Assembly: GCA_964369315.1 (NCBI GenBank) | Contig: CAYJEJ010000007.1 | Coordinates: 1 to 42,911, forward strand | Length of the DNA stretch: 42,911 nt | From: CAYJEJ01 sp964369315 | GTDB lineage: Bacteria; Pseudomonadota; Alphaproteobacteria; UBA3830; JAIRWN01 | Direction: 5' to 3' | Shown: piece by piece, positions 35,344-42,911 of the stretch | Layout: every line of letters starts with the position of its first letter | Position numbering within the stretch: the stretch's first letter is position 1 | Made by a program: the position numbers and the translations under genes | The notes under the pieces: generated by a model | Told to the model about the DNA's origin: nothing | The model's database searches: none | The model's input: only the letters and a program-made list of their open reading frames with translations

Positions 35344-36264
35344 ATGGAAGGGAAGCCATCACATTTCAGCAGGGTTGTTTTAGCTGGAGTGTGTTCTGGT
35401 TTGTTTTTTGCGACACCTTATTTTATTGGTTTTTATGGTTTGATGTCATTATTTACACCATTGCCATTAATCATGATTGGTTTAGGCTTTGGTGGTTTTC
35501 AAAACGTCTTGAAAGCCTCTTTGATTGCATTGACTATTTTAGTTTTAATAAAATTCAATATTTGCTTCCATTATTTTGTTGAGTATGCCTTGCCCTGTTC
35601 GGCTTTAACATATCTTGCCCTGCAATCTAAGGTTTCAAGTGATGGCACTGTTTGGTGGCGACCTGAGACCAGTGTTTTGCTGTGGTTAAGTGGTTTTTCG
35701 TTATTCATTTGCTTAATCTTTGGCTTAGAGTTTAACGCGAAGGCTTTTGTTGAAAAAATTTCCTCAGAGGCGTTTTATTTGAATAATATCTATGGGTCAG
35801 AGCCGACTTCAACTCAACTGAAATATGCTTTTTACTTATTTTCGCCAATACTAGGTGGAACCAAGGCTTTTACTTGGTCACTTTTGATGGTATTCAACCT
35901 TTGGCTAGCACAAAGATTTTTGGCATCTAAACAATTATTGCGGTCAAAAATGCAGCTCAAATTAATTCGGTTACCCAACGCATGTAAGGCAATTTTTCCC
36001 GCCTCTTTATTGCTGATGGTTTTGCTTTTTCCTAATGGAGCTTGGGGCGTTGTTGCAAACATTGTAGTCATTAGTGCTTTTCTTATTTTAATAAATGGGA
36101 TGGCAGTTATGAGCTATGTTTTTGAGGGTAAAAGTCGCGGTTTTATTTTTTTGATAAGTTTATTTATAGTGATATTTGCTTGGCCAATTACAATCATTAT
36201 GGGCTTGGGGATGGCTGATGGCTTTTTTGATGTCAGAGGTCAGTTGCGAAAATTTTTAAATTAG
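35344..36264 (+). CDS. DUF2232-type multi-pass membrane protein
   Basis: A 306-residue very hydrophobic protein with about eight membrane segments, between rpsR and rplI. In many alphaproteobacteria a DUF2232 membrane protein sits at exactly this place, and this one fits in size and topology (opening RVVLAGVCSGLFFATPYF; late ITIIMGLGMADGFFDVR). The family resembles YybS and ECF-type membrane proteins, but its role is not known. AAGG lies eight bases before the ATG. Confidence 0.8.
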   Translation: MEGKPSHFSRVVLAGVCSGLFFATPYFIGFYGLMSLFTPLPLIMIGLGFGGFQNVLKASLIALTILVLIKFNICFHYFVEYALPCSALTYLALQSKVSSDGTVWWRPETSVLLWLSGFSLFICLIFGLEFNAKAFVEKISSEAFYLNNIYGSEPTSTQLKYAFYLFSPILGGTKAFTWSLLMVFNLWLAQRFLASKQLLRSKMQLKLIRLPNACKAIFPASLLLMVLLFPNGAWGVVANIVVISAFLILINGMAVMSYVFEGKSRGFIFLISLFIVIFAWPITIIMGLGMADGFFDVRGQLRKFLN

Positions 36265-36292
36265 TGTATAAAGACGAGATTAGAGGGATTAT

Positions 36293-36796
36293 ATGAAACA
36301 GACTGAAATAATATTATTACAAAGAGTGTCTAAACTCGGAAAATTGGGTGACATAGTGAAAGTCCGTCGTGGCTTTGCTAATAACTTTTTAATCAAAAAA
36401 AACATGGCATTGCGTGCCACGGAAGATAACCTAGCGTTTTTTCAAGAGAAAAAAGAGCTTTTAATCGCTAAAAACCAAGAGCTCAAGAATGATGCTGAAA
36501 GTCGCGGTGATGCCCTTCGTGGAACAGTGCTGACCTTAATTAGGCACGCTGGGGATAATGGGCATTTATACGGTTCTGTTTCCTCAAAAGACTTGGCACA
36601 TGAGCTTGATAAAATTGGTCATAAAATATCTTCCAACCAGATTGATTTACACAAGCCTATAAAAGAGTTGGGTGTTTTTTCCGCTAGTTTAGAGATGCAC
36701 GCTGATGTGGTTGTGCCTATTGTGATTAATGTTGCGAAGTCTCAGGATGAGGCAAAGTCACAGTTTGAGCAATATCTAGAGGAATCGAAAAATTAA
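36293..36796 (+). CDS. rplI: 50S ribosomal protein L9
   Basis: A 167-residue L9. The N-terminus has ILLQRVSKLGKLGDIVKVRRGFANNFLI, the RNA-binding signature. A long central helix and a C-terminal domain with GHLYGSVSSKDLAHEL, SSNQIDLHKPIKELGVFSA and MHADVVVPIVI follow. GAGGG precedes the ATG. It ends the operon just before a strong intrinsic terminator. Confidence 0.97.
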   Translation: MKQTEIILLQRVSKLGKLGDIVKVRRGFANNFLIKKNMALRATEDNLAFFQEKKELLIAKNQELKNDAESRGDALRGTVLTLIRHAGDNGHLYGSVSSKDLAHELDKIGHKISSNQIDLHKPIKELGVFSASLEMHADVVVPIVINVAKSQDEAKSQFEQYLEESKN

Positions 36797-36821
36797 TTTT
36801 CTCCATAATTGTTTGATTTTG

Positions 36822-36849
36822 GCGGTCTGAGATATGACCGCTTTTTTTT
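36822..36849 (+). terminator. Intrinsic terminator after rplI
   Basis: GCGGTC (36822-36827) pairs with GACCGC (36836-36841) across an eight-base loop and is followed at once by T8 (36842-36849), a textbook rho-independent terminator. Confidence 0.9.
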
Positions 36850-36932
36850 ATTAAAAAATTATTCATCCATTCATATTTCATTCATCCTTATGAACGCCAT
36901 ATCAAAAACCTCTCCCTCCCCATACTACAGGG

Positions 36933-37775
36933 CTAAAGAGAGTTTATTAAGTTATCAAGCTCTGTGTTTTTATTGCCTTTTGACTGAGCGGTGTGGTCAA
37001 CAGGTTTGTTTCTAGGTGAATTTTGGGGGACACGGATGTTTTGGTGATTATTTTTATATGTTTCACCGAAGGGGGTGTGGGGTTTATTGTCATAATTATT
37101 TTGAGGATTGCGACGAACATTTTGAGGAAGGTTTTTTTGAGGTGCTGAAACCACAGCCGAAGCCCTAGCGTTCAACACTGGAATATAAGGAACACGGCTA
37201 GGCAGTTGATAATAACCCCCATTTGGATAATAATTGGCAGAATAGGGATAAGGTTTTCTTCGTTTTAATAAGGCGGCTATCCGGCTTTCCTCTGGCAGGC
37301 ACTTGACATGTACCTTAAAGACCCCTTTATTATACCCCCCCAAGAGTTTTGCAACACCGCAAGAGACGTCTATAATCCGTCCTTTGGGCTTAAAAAAAGG
37401 TCCTCTGTCATTGACCAAAACCTTCACACTTCGACCATTTTCCAAATTAGTGACTAACGCAACACAGGGCAAAGGCAGGGTTCGATGGGCGGCCGTAAGT
37501 TGGGTGCAGTCAAAACGCATCCCCATCGAGGTTGGTTTGTTATGAAAATTTTCTCCATACCACGAGGCATATCCCACGGCGTTATATTTATAGTGCATTT
37601 GGGGTTTATAAAGCCGTCCTCGGTCAACATATGGACGCTCAGTCGCACAATGCCAAGGTCCTTTTTTGGGGATGTTAAATTTTTTATAAGAAGAACATGA
37701 GCTTAATATGACCGCCAACGATATTATTGCTGAAATCTTATAAAAAAAGCTGTACAATCCAGAAGATTTTAGCAC
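36933..37775 (-). CDS. rlpA: RlpA-like septal lipoprotein with an Asn/Pro-rich tail
   Basis: About 280 residues from GTG at 37775 (GGTGG just upstream). A lipobox LSSC puts the lipidated cysteine at residue 27, so it is an envelope lipoprotein. The double-psi beta-barrel is ASWYGENFHNKPTSMGMRFD, AAHRTLPLPCVALVTNLENG and VLVNDRGPFFKPKGRIIDVS, as in RlpA, which cleaves denuded peptidoglycan strands in Pseudomonas. The usual C-terminal SPOR domain is absent. Instead there is a low-complexity tail rich in Asn, Pro, Gln and Lys. A longer start at 37904 would overlap the divergent Smr gene and is unlikely. Confidence 0.9.
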   Translation of the reverse strand: MLKSSGLYSFFYKISAIISLAVILSSCSSYKKFNIPKKGPWHCATERPYVDRGRLYKPQMHYKYNAVGYASWYGENFHNKPTSMGMRFDCTQLTAAHRTLPLPCVALVTNLENGRSVKVLVNDRGPFFKPKGRIIDVSCGVAKLLGGYNKGVFKVHVKCLPEESRIAALLKRRKPYPYSANYYPNGGYYQLPSRVPYIPVLNARASAVVSAPQKNLPQNVRRNPQNNYDNKPHTPFGETYKNNHQNIRVPQNSPRNKPVDHTAQSKGNKNTELDNLINSL

Positions 37776-37796
37776 ACAACCACCCAAAAAGCCCTT

Positions 37797-38375
37797 ATGA
37801 CAAACGAGCACAAAATCAACAACAAAGACATCACTCTCTGGCGAGAGGTCGCAAAAAACTTCACACCCCTTGACCAATCTAAACGAAAGGATACCAAATA
37901 TCATCCCAAAAGGGTAGACTTAGAAAAAATTGAACCAATCAAACCCGCACCTCCGCTCGCAAAGGTTACTGCTGAAGATTATAATCCAAGTAATAGTCAA
38001 AACCGCCCCACCCCCTCGAATGAATTAAAACCGCTCGAGTTTAATAAGAGCGAAAGACGAAAATTCTCTCCTAAAAAAAGGCTCGACCTCCATGGCTTAA
38101 GGGAGCATGAGGCATTTATTAAGTTTTCAAAATTCATCCAAACCAGCCAAGAACTTGGCATAAAAGAGCTCATCGTAATCACAGGGAAAAAAGTGACAAT
38201 CTCGCCCAACGGCTCAATCTCACTGGAAGGGGTGATAAGAAAAGCGTTCACCAAATGGCTTGAGCTACCCCAGATTTCAAAACACATCATATCCTATAGC
38301 CCTGCCCGTCCGCAAGATGGGGGAAGCGGTGCATTTTACGTAAAAATCAGGACAATACCCAAAATAAAACGATGA
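37797..38375 (+). CDS. Smr-domain protein (SmrA/YdaL-like)
   Basis: A 192-residue protein with a proline- and lysine-rich N-terminal part and a C-terminal Smr domain: KKRLDLHGLREHEAF (DLHG at residues 97-100), KELIVITGKK and SPARPQDGGSGAFYVKIR. Smr domains nick or bind DNA or cleave RNA, and stand-alone forms are common in alphaproteobacteria. The usual TGKG is TGKK here. It is divergent from rlpA with only 21 bases between the chosen starts. Confidence 0.88.
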   Translation: MTNEHKINNKDITLWREVAKNFTPLDQSKRKDTKYHPKRVDLEKIEPIKPAPPLAKVTAEDYNPSNSQNRPTPSNELKPLEFNKSERRKFSPKKRLDLHGLREHEAFIKFSKFIQTSQELGIKELIVITGKKVTISPNGSISLEGVIRKAFTKWLELPQISKHIISYSPARPQDGGSGAFYVKIRTIPKIKR

Positions 38376-38501
38376 AAAAAATGGCTCTGTAGCGTCCTTG
38401 ACGAACACTTGATGAATTTTTTACAAAAAATAAAATGAAATAGTGAAGATTTATTAACTTATCTGGGGTTAATATATAAAAAGATTTTTTTGAGCTAATT
38501 T

Positions 38502-38990
38502 ATGGACGACAATTTAAGAACAAGGTTATTAACCCCGCTTTCGGAAGAAATTCGCAAATGCTTTTCAACGCTGGCGGACATAAACGAAATAACTATAAAA
38601 GATGAAAAAACATTTTCCACGAACGATATAAAGCTTCATGAAGTGACAGTTTTTCAAAACGCGATTGGAGAGGTTTGTGGAAGGGTTTGCCTGAGCATGA
38701 GCAAGGCGGTCGCTGTTTTTCTTGGCTCTCGCGTATTAGCAAAAGCAACAGGCGAAGCCACTGAAGAAAAAGACATCACCCCTGACATTGAAGAGGCAAT
38801 CAAAGAAACCCTGAATATAATACTAGGGAACGCGACCAAAACCCTCGAAAATGACGGGCTGGGCATAATATTTGAAGCCCCCATGATTGAGCTTGACGCC
38901 AAAAAGGTGCTCGAGGACATCACCACAGGGGTCAGCCTGACGGTTGAGCTTCCGCAAGGTATGATTGAGCTATTTTATTTAATTAATTAG
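38502..38990 (+). CDS. CheX-like chemotaxis phosphatase
   Basis: A 162-residue protein resembling the CheC/CheX/FliY phosphatases that remove phosphate from CheY-type receivers. IKETLNIILGNATKTLEN carries the ExxN pair (E102 and N105) of the active helix. GEVCGRVCLSMSKAVAVFLG and FEAPMIELDAKKV fit the beta-sheet core. A CheY-like receiver gene starts 15 bases downstream, which gives an obvious substrate. No flagellar or chemoreceptor genes are in the window, so the pair may serve another circuit. Confidence 0.75.
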   Translation: MDDNLRTRLLTPLSEEIRKCFSTLADINEITIKDEKTFSTNDIKLHEVTVFQNAIGEVCGRVCLSMSKAVAVFLGSRVLAKATGEATEEKDITPDIEEAIKETLNIILGNATKTLENDGLGIIFEAPMIELDAKKVLEDITTGVSLTVELPQGMIELFYLIN

Positions 38991-39005
38991 AGTTATCGCA
39001 ATAAG

Positions 39006-39386
39006 ATGTTAGAAAAAAACGCAAAAATCTTAATAATAGACGACTCGAAAATCTCTCGGCTAATTCTTAAAAGAATTTTGGCTGAGCTGGGTTATAACAA
39101 CGTATTGGAGGCAGTCGACGGACCCGACGGACTAAGCAAATATGCCGACGAAAACCCCGACTTAATCTTCCTCGACATAGTCATGCCCGAAATGACAGGG
39201 GACGAAGTCCTCGCCAACATCCGCGGGCTGGATGAGGAAATCCCCGTGATTATGCTCACATCTGCGACAAGCGACGTACAGGTTGAAATCTGTCGGCAGG
39301 TCGGCATCTCAGACTTCATACAAAAACCCCTCACACCAGAGACAGGGGCAGGCATAATCCAAGCGTCACTAGAAAAACTCAATTAA
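39006..39386 (+). CDS. Single-domain response regulator (CheY-like)
   Basis: A 126-residue receiver domain with no output domain. D12 and D13 (IIDDSK) bind metal, D57 (FLDIVMPEMTG) accepts the phosphate, T85 (MLTSA) and K107 (IQKPL) complete the site. It must act by binding a partner protein. It follows the CheX-like gene and converges with the symporter/histidine kinase at its 3' end, so all three may form one phosphorelay. Confidence 0.93.
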   Translation: MLEKNAKILIIDDSKISRLILKRILAELGYNNVLEAVDGPDGLSKYADENPDLIFLDIVMPEMTGDEVLANIRGLDEEIPVIMLTSATSDVQVEICRQVGISDFIQKPLTPETGAGIIQASLEKLN

Positions 39387-39416
39387 AAAACCACACCCTC
39401 AACGGCATCACCCACC

Positions 39417-39433
39417 AAAGGCATCATGCCTTT
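39417..39433 (+). terminator. Hairpin between the convergent receiver and kinase genes
   Basis: AAAGGC, a five-base loop and GCCTTT form a stem followed on the plus strand by a T-rich stretch into 39450. It could end transcription of the receiver gene; the T tract is broken, so efficiency is uncertain. Confidence 0.4.
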
Positions 39434-39439
39434 ATTTCT

Positions 39440-42397
39440 TCATTTCTTTTGAGATTTTTCGAGTGCTTCTTTCTCAGCCTGTTCTCTTTTAAACCGTTCT
39501 TGATAATCGTCTCTCACGGCCATGAGCCCCAAATCCTTTTCAGTGAACACATTTACAAACTTTGGAAAGGTCACAATAAAGTGTGCCCCCTTACCATAAT
39601 TATTGACAAGTTCGATGTGTCCATCAGTCCACCGGAGCACATGCTCGCAATAGGTCAGCCCCAGCCCAATACCATCATAAGTCCCTGTGAAAAACTCGTC
39701 GAACACACGCTCTTGCATGTCGGGGTTGACCCCACCAGCATTATCCTCAACATGCAACTCGTTCGAGCCATCTGGATTGTTTTCAATCCAGATTTTCACG
39801 ATGCGTTGTTCCCCTAGCCTATAGTTTTTGAGCTGAGTGATGGCATTTCTAACCAAATTAATCACTATCATCGCAACGATGTTGTTATCGCGAGGAAGCT
39901 TGAAGTCTTTACTTTCATCCAAGCAGATATCCACTTTATGCTCTCTAATATCCTCAGCCAAAACCTTCATCTGCAAGGCATATTTAATGTGGTCGAGCAC
40001 AGACTCGTACTGAAAGCCCATATGTGTCCCAGGCAAAAACCCTTCGATATTATTGCAAAGCATAAACAACACATTACTAGACTTTATCGCACACTCTCTG
40101 ATGTTTTGGTTATGGTAGGCGATTTCATCCAAAAGCTTGTCCGCATCTGCCCCCAAGTTTAGGTTTTTCAAAGCGGACAAATTCTCCGATATATAATCGG
40201 CAGCATTAAAAGAAATCACTGTTTTATCGACCAGTTCTCCTTCGAGATAAGTCCCGATGGTTTGCACAGCGACATTTTTGAAGTGGAAGAGTTTTTCCCT
40301 GTTTCCATAGAAAAAATACACCACAAAAAACGCCGTTAAATATACATAAAGCGTATAATAAGGGTGCTCGAGACTAGCAAAAACGTTTTCCCGAAACACG
40401 ATGATACAGGCAGCCGACGCAATCGCCATCCCCAAAAGCTGAAGCGTGATAAACACCCTCCAATTCACCAAAATCGCCATCACCAACATGGTCAACGCAA
40501 CATTTAAGAGCCAAAAAAACCCACCATTATTCGCAAGCATCCAAGAAACTGGCAAAATCACCAAGCAATACATTATGGTAAAAAACCAATACACCGACGT
40601 GAACCTGAGTTGCTTTGGCGACCAATACCCCCGCAAAAGCAAAATCAAACAAAGCAGACCCGCAAAAACGCTCATATAATAAATCGTTGGTCCAGCATCG
40701 AGCATGTCGGAACAAATGAACAGTTGCAAGCTGAACGCAAGAATACCAAAGGTGCCAAAGACGTTATACTGCCGACCATAAGAGTCCAACGCCCCATCGC
40801 AAACCCTACGCAAAAACATTAAAACGCTTGATTGGTGAATATATTTAAACCAAGCCTTAAGACCGACGGCATCAACCCGCTTGACATTGAGTTTCCCCTC
40901 TCGAACATAGGGGACATAGTTCGGGTCTAGGTAATCTTCCCACTTCAGCCCGTCCAAAAACCTCCTCGACAGCAAAAACGCAAACCCGTTCATAAACGTC
41001 GCTGGAACCATGCTCACCACATGCGTCACATCAACCAAAAACGTCTCCCAAAACACAACCGTCACTCCGCCCACGAACGCACTAACCAAAAACGTCCTCT
41101 CACTCCCTTCCTTCCCAAAGAAGCCTGCTAAGAGCGGTGGCGTGACAATCGGTGCCCAAAAATTAAATGCATATACCAAAATATCGAATATACCCTTGAT
41201 TTTTAACGCGATGACAACCGCACCAACACCAATTAAAACCGTCGCAATTCTTGCAAACATTAGGTACTGATAATCATTAAATTTGGTCTTCATAAATGGC
41301 TTAACAACGTCATTTACCAACGCGATGCTTGCAACGTTTAAGTCTGAGTCAGATGATGACATTACCGCCGCCAACAAACCTGCAATCGCCACTCCCTTAA
41401 ACCCTAATGGCATTACCTTGTGCAACACCTCTATCAGTGCAGTATCGACACTTGCATCGGGAATTAATGTATGAATAGAAATTGATATAAAACCGATTAA
41501 TAAATAGGATAATAGAATTAATCCTGCCGTGATTGATATTGCTTTTTTTGTCTGCAAAGAGCTGTCCGTTATCAACATCCTTTGTGTAAATGACGGGTCT
41601 AAATCTGGTATCATTGACATAACAAAAATAGATAAACACATAAGGTGGTCGTTGCCCGAAAAAAACACATTCACGTGCCCCTCAGGTGCGTTATTAAGAA
41701 TTATCCCCACTGCTTTTGCGAAAGTTTGCTCTCCATACATCCCTTTCACCGCGACCAAGCAACATATGAGCAAAATCGGTATCAACAACATAATGAACGA
41801 AAATTGAATAAAATCCGTCGCAACCACAGATTTAATCCCGCCAAATGCAGAATACGTAATGACTATCCCACAACCAATAATAACTCCCAACACAAGTGGT
41901 ATCGATAAGAAATAACTAAACAAATACCCTATCGCACTCACCTGTGCCGCCACATACCCCGTCGACAATAAAACCGCTGAAACCCCTGTAATAACTTGGG
42001 GTCGCTTGCCATAAAGAGAGTTTATTATATCGCCAACAGACAGCAAGCCCAAAAACCGTCGCGACCTTATGGCTAATATTTTACTGATTAATACCAAAAG
42101 AAGCGGCCACCCTAAGGTTGCTAGAGTAAAGATGAAGCCCAATTGAAATACTTTGCTAGAGTTTCCTAAGAGTGCAGGTGCCCCAACAATCGTTGCAAAT
42201 ACCGTTGCAACAACAAAAGACATGGCGAATTTTCTGTCAGAAATAGCAAACTCTTTAAGAGTGGTAACGCCCCTGCCTGCCTTCACACCTACGTATAGGT
42301 TAAATAGCAAATACATCGCCACTATCGAAAAGTCTAATATTATCCACGCATCTCTCGACACTAGCTCCGCTATCCTCTCACCCATAATCTCAAACAC
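39440..42397 (-). CDS. Sodium:solute symporter fused to a membrane sensor and histidine kinase
   Basis: A 985-residue three-part protein. Residues 1 to about 480 are an SSF symporter (VVATVFATIVGAPALLGNSS, AYSAFGGIKSVVATDFIQ-like core, MSSSDSDLNVASIALVNDV). A junction KWEDYLDPNYVPYVREGK follows (about 485-505). Residues 540-720 form about six more membrane segments, with YWSPKQLRFTSVYWFF, reminiscent of CqsS/LqsS sensors. The C-terminal kinase has NLVRNAITQL, VEDNAGGVNPD and YDGIGLGLTYCEHVL. No standard HisKA motif is present; the best phosphate-acceptor candidate is the histidine in IAYHNQNI. It may couple nutrient uptake or signal sensing to the nearby receiver. Confidence 0.85.
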   Translation of the reverse strand: MFEIMGERIAELVSRDAWIILDFSIVAMYLLFNLYVGVKAGRGVTTLKEFAISDRKFAMSFVVATVFATIVGAPALLGNSSKVFQLGFIFTLATLGWPLLLVLISKILAIRSRRFLGLLSVGDIINSLYGKRPQVITGVSAVLLSTGYVAAQVSAIGYLFSYFLSIPLVLGVIIGCGIVITYSAFGGIKSVVATDFIQFSFIMLLIPILLICCLVAVKGMYGEQTFAKAVGIILNNAPEGHVNVFFSGNDHLMCLSIFVMSMIPDLDPSFTQRMLITDSSLQTKKAISITAGLILLSYLLIGFISISIHTLIPDASVDTALIEVLHKVMPLGFKGVAIAGLLAAVMSSSDSDLNVASIALVNDVVKPFMKTKFNDYQYLMFARIATVLIGVGAVVIALKIKGIFDILVYAFNFWAPIVTPPLLAGFFGKEGSERTFLVSAFVGGVTVVFWETFLVDVTHVVSMVPATFMNGFAFLLSRRFLDGLKWEDYLDPNYVPYVREGKLNVKRVDAVGLKAWFKYIHQSSVLMFLRRVCDGALDSYGRQYNVFGTFGILAFSLQLFICSDMLDAGPTIYYMSVFAGLLCLILLLRGYWSPKQLRFTSVYWFFTIMYCLVILPVSWMLANNGGFFWLLNVALTMLVMAILVNWRVFITLQLLGMAIASAACIIVFRENVFASLEHPYYTLYVYLTAFFVVYFFYGNREKLFHFKNVAVQTIGTYLEGELVDKTVISFNAADYISENLSALKNLNLGADADKLLDEIAYHNQNIRECAIKSSNVLFMLCNNIEGFLPGTHMGFQYESVLDHIKYALQMKVLAEDIREHKVDICLDESKDFKLPRDNNIVAMIVINLVRNAITQLKNYRLGEQRIVKIWIENNPDGSNELHVEDNAGGVNPDMQERVFDEFFTGTYDGIGLGLTYCEHVLRWTDGHIELVNNYGKGAHFIVTFPKFVNVFTEKDLGLMAVRDDYQERFKREQAEKEALEKSQKK
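40903..40983. repeat. 81-bp segment of the fusion gene repeated at the window's right end
   Basis: Positions 40903-40983, coding the symporter/sensor junction, match 42831-42911 with a single difference (40928 versus 42856). The last 55 bases (40929-40983) are identical. Confidence 0.9.
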
Positions 42398-42427
42398 CTA
42401 TCTCAACTATCACCTGCTCTACACATC

Positions 42428-42874
42428 AAAACTTAATGCTTTGATGCCCCTCGCACCTTATATTCATCGATTATACCCCTTTCTTCCCCTCGCGAACATA
42501 GGGAACATAGTTCGGGTCGAGGTAATCTTCCCACTTCAACACTTAATGACTTGACGCTTTGATGCCCCTCGCACCTCAATTCACCGATTATACCCTCTTC
42601 TTCCCCTCACGAACATAGGGAACATAGTTCGGGTCGAGGTAATCCTCCCACTTCAAAACTTAATGCTCTTATGCCCCTCGCACCTTATATTCACCGATTA
42701 TACCCTCTTCTTCCCCTCACGAACATAGGGAACATAATTCGGGTCAAGGTAATCCTCCCACTTCAACACTTAATGCTCTTATGCCCCTCGCACCTTATAT
42801 TCACCGATTATAACCCCTTCTTCCCCTCGCGAACATAGGGGACATAGTTCGGGTCGAGGTAATCTTCCCACTTC
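42428..42874 (-). repeat. Four tandem 110-117 bp units of a symporter gene tail
   Basis: Units are 42428-42537, 42538-42654, 42655-42764 and 42765-42874 (110, 117, 110 and 110 bp). On the minus strand each holds about 22 codons reading LKWEDYLDPNYVPYVREGKK plus two residues, a TAA stop, then some 40 bases with GGTGCGAGGGGCAT. The fourth unit is the true end of a symporter gene entering from the right edge; the other three have lost the rest of the gene. The same peptide stands at the symporter/sensor junction of the neighbouring fusion. Differences in the coding part are synonymous except in the last two codons. Confidence 0.9.
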
Positions 42875-42911
42875 AGCCCGTCCAAAAACCTCCTCGACAG
42901 CAAAAACGCAA
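42808..42911 (-). CDS. C-terminal end of a second sodium:solute symporter, partial
   Basis: From the right edge an open frame reads AFLLSRRFLDGLKWEDYLDP, then NYVPYVREGKKGL and stop at 42808. It matches residues around the symporter/sensor junction of the neighbouring fusion almost exactly, but ends there instead of continuing into the sensor. So a stand-alone SSF paralogue probably lies beyond the window. Because the last 55 bases are identical to the fusion gene, the contig may end at an assembly branch point, and what follows must be checked. Confidence 0.7.
   Translation of the reverse strand, partial: AFLLSRRFLDGLKWEDYLDPNYVPYVREGKKGL

Noticed and set aside
37334..37340. G7 run in the rlpA gene as another phase-variation tract
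   Set aside because: It is short, encodes two glycines in a conserved part of the barrel domain, and the gene is intact; there is no sign of switching.
38376..38501. A tRNA or small RNA in the gap before the CheX-like gene
   Set aside because: I could not find a cloverleaf or a stable hairpin with a T tract; it is probably just a promoter region.
42428..42874. CRISPR array at the right edge
   Set aside because: The units are 110-117 bp tandem copies without short spacers; they encode a symporter tail and are better explained as gene-end duplications.

Overview
The window is one AT-rich bacterial contig. I read it as an alphaproteobacterium. The evidence is the order rpsF-rpsR-(DUF2232 membrane protein)-rplI, a split-type transhydrogenase alpha subunit, and rpsB-tsf. 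The type VI secretion genes and large surface-glycan locus suggest a lineage that lives with or among other cells, but that is inference. I saw no tRNA, rRNA, CRISPR array, transposase or integrase.

Positions 1-14750 (minus strand) are a surface-sugar locus read towards position 1, starting directly behind rpsB-tsf. It holds nucleotide-sugar enzymes (two SDR epimerase/dehydratases, a FdtA/QdtA-like ketoisomerase, a DegT-type aminotransferase), a flippase-like ABC exporter, an alkaline-phosphatase-superfamily membrane protein with a 57-residue partner, and eight SAM-methyltransferase-like genes, but no recognisable glycosyltransferase. Four of the methyltransferase genes contain G8-G11 tracts on the coding strand. 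Two are out of frame as sequenced and one is in frame. The fourth lies next to an assembly gap, and its known bases are compatible with an intact frame. Lengthening or shortening a tract would switch its gene on or off, so I read this as a phase-variable (contingency) glycan-methylation system. This is the strongest candidate here for an undescribed system.

Positions 14763-16524 are tsf and rpsB with a likely promoter and leader hairpin. From 16743 to 19841 runs a vgrG - MORN-repeat protein - DUF4280 PAAR-like module, the T6SS spike. A hypothetical gene follows (19934-20440). An RND efflux pump and its adaptor lie at 20572-24914, then divergent pntAa and rpiB (25095-26665). The T6SS sheath, tube and baseplate genes tssB-tssC-hcp-tssE-tssF-tssG lie at 26695-32509 on the minus strand. 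The membrane complex (TssJLM), TssK, TssA and ClpV are not in the window.

Positions 32660-36849 are housekeeping: aspS, then divergent rpsF-rpsR-DUF2232-rplI with a promoter and a clear intrinsic terminator. rlpA (lipoprotein) and an Smr-domain gene diverge at about 37.8 kb.

Positions 38502-42397 look like a signalling module: a CheX-like phosphatase, a single-domain CheY-like receiver, and a convergent 985-residue sodium:solute-symporter/sensor/histidine-kinase fusion. Upstream of the kinase lie four 110-117 bp tandem units. Each carries the last 22 or so codons and the stop of a symporter-like gene, and the outermost belongs to a second symporter gene that runs off the window. Copies differ almost only at synonymous positions, so they look like gene tails that diverged while still coding. 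The last 55 bases of the window repeat exactly inside the fusion gene at its symporter/sensor junction.

No stretch over 300 bases lacks a feature. The longest spaces are 13527-13810 (a gene remnant) and 42398-42807 (tail repeats). The divergent 24915-25094 region must hold promoters, but I could not fix one there.
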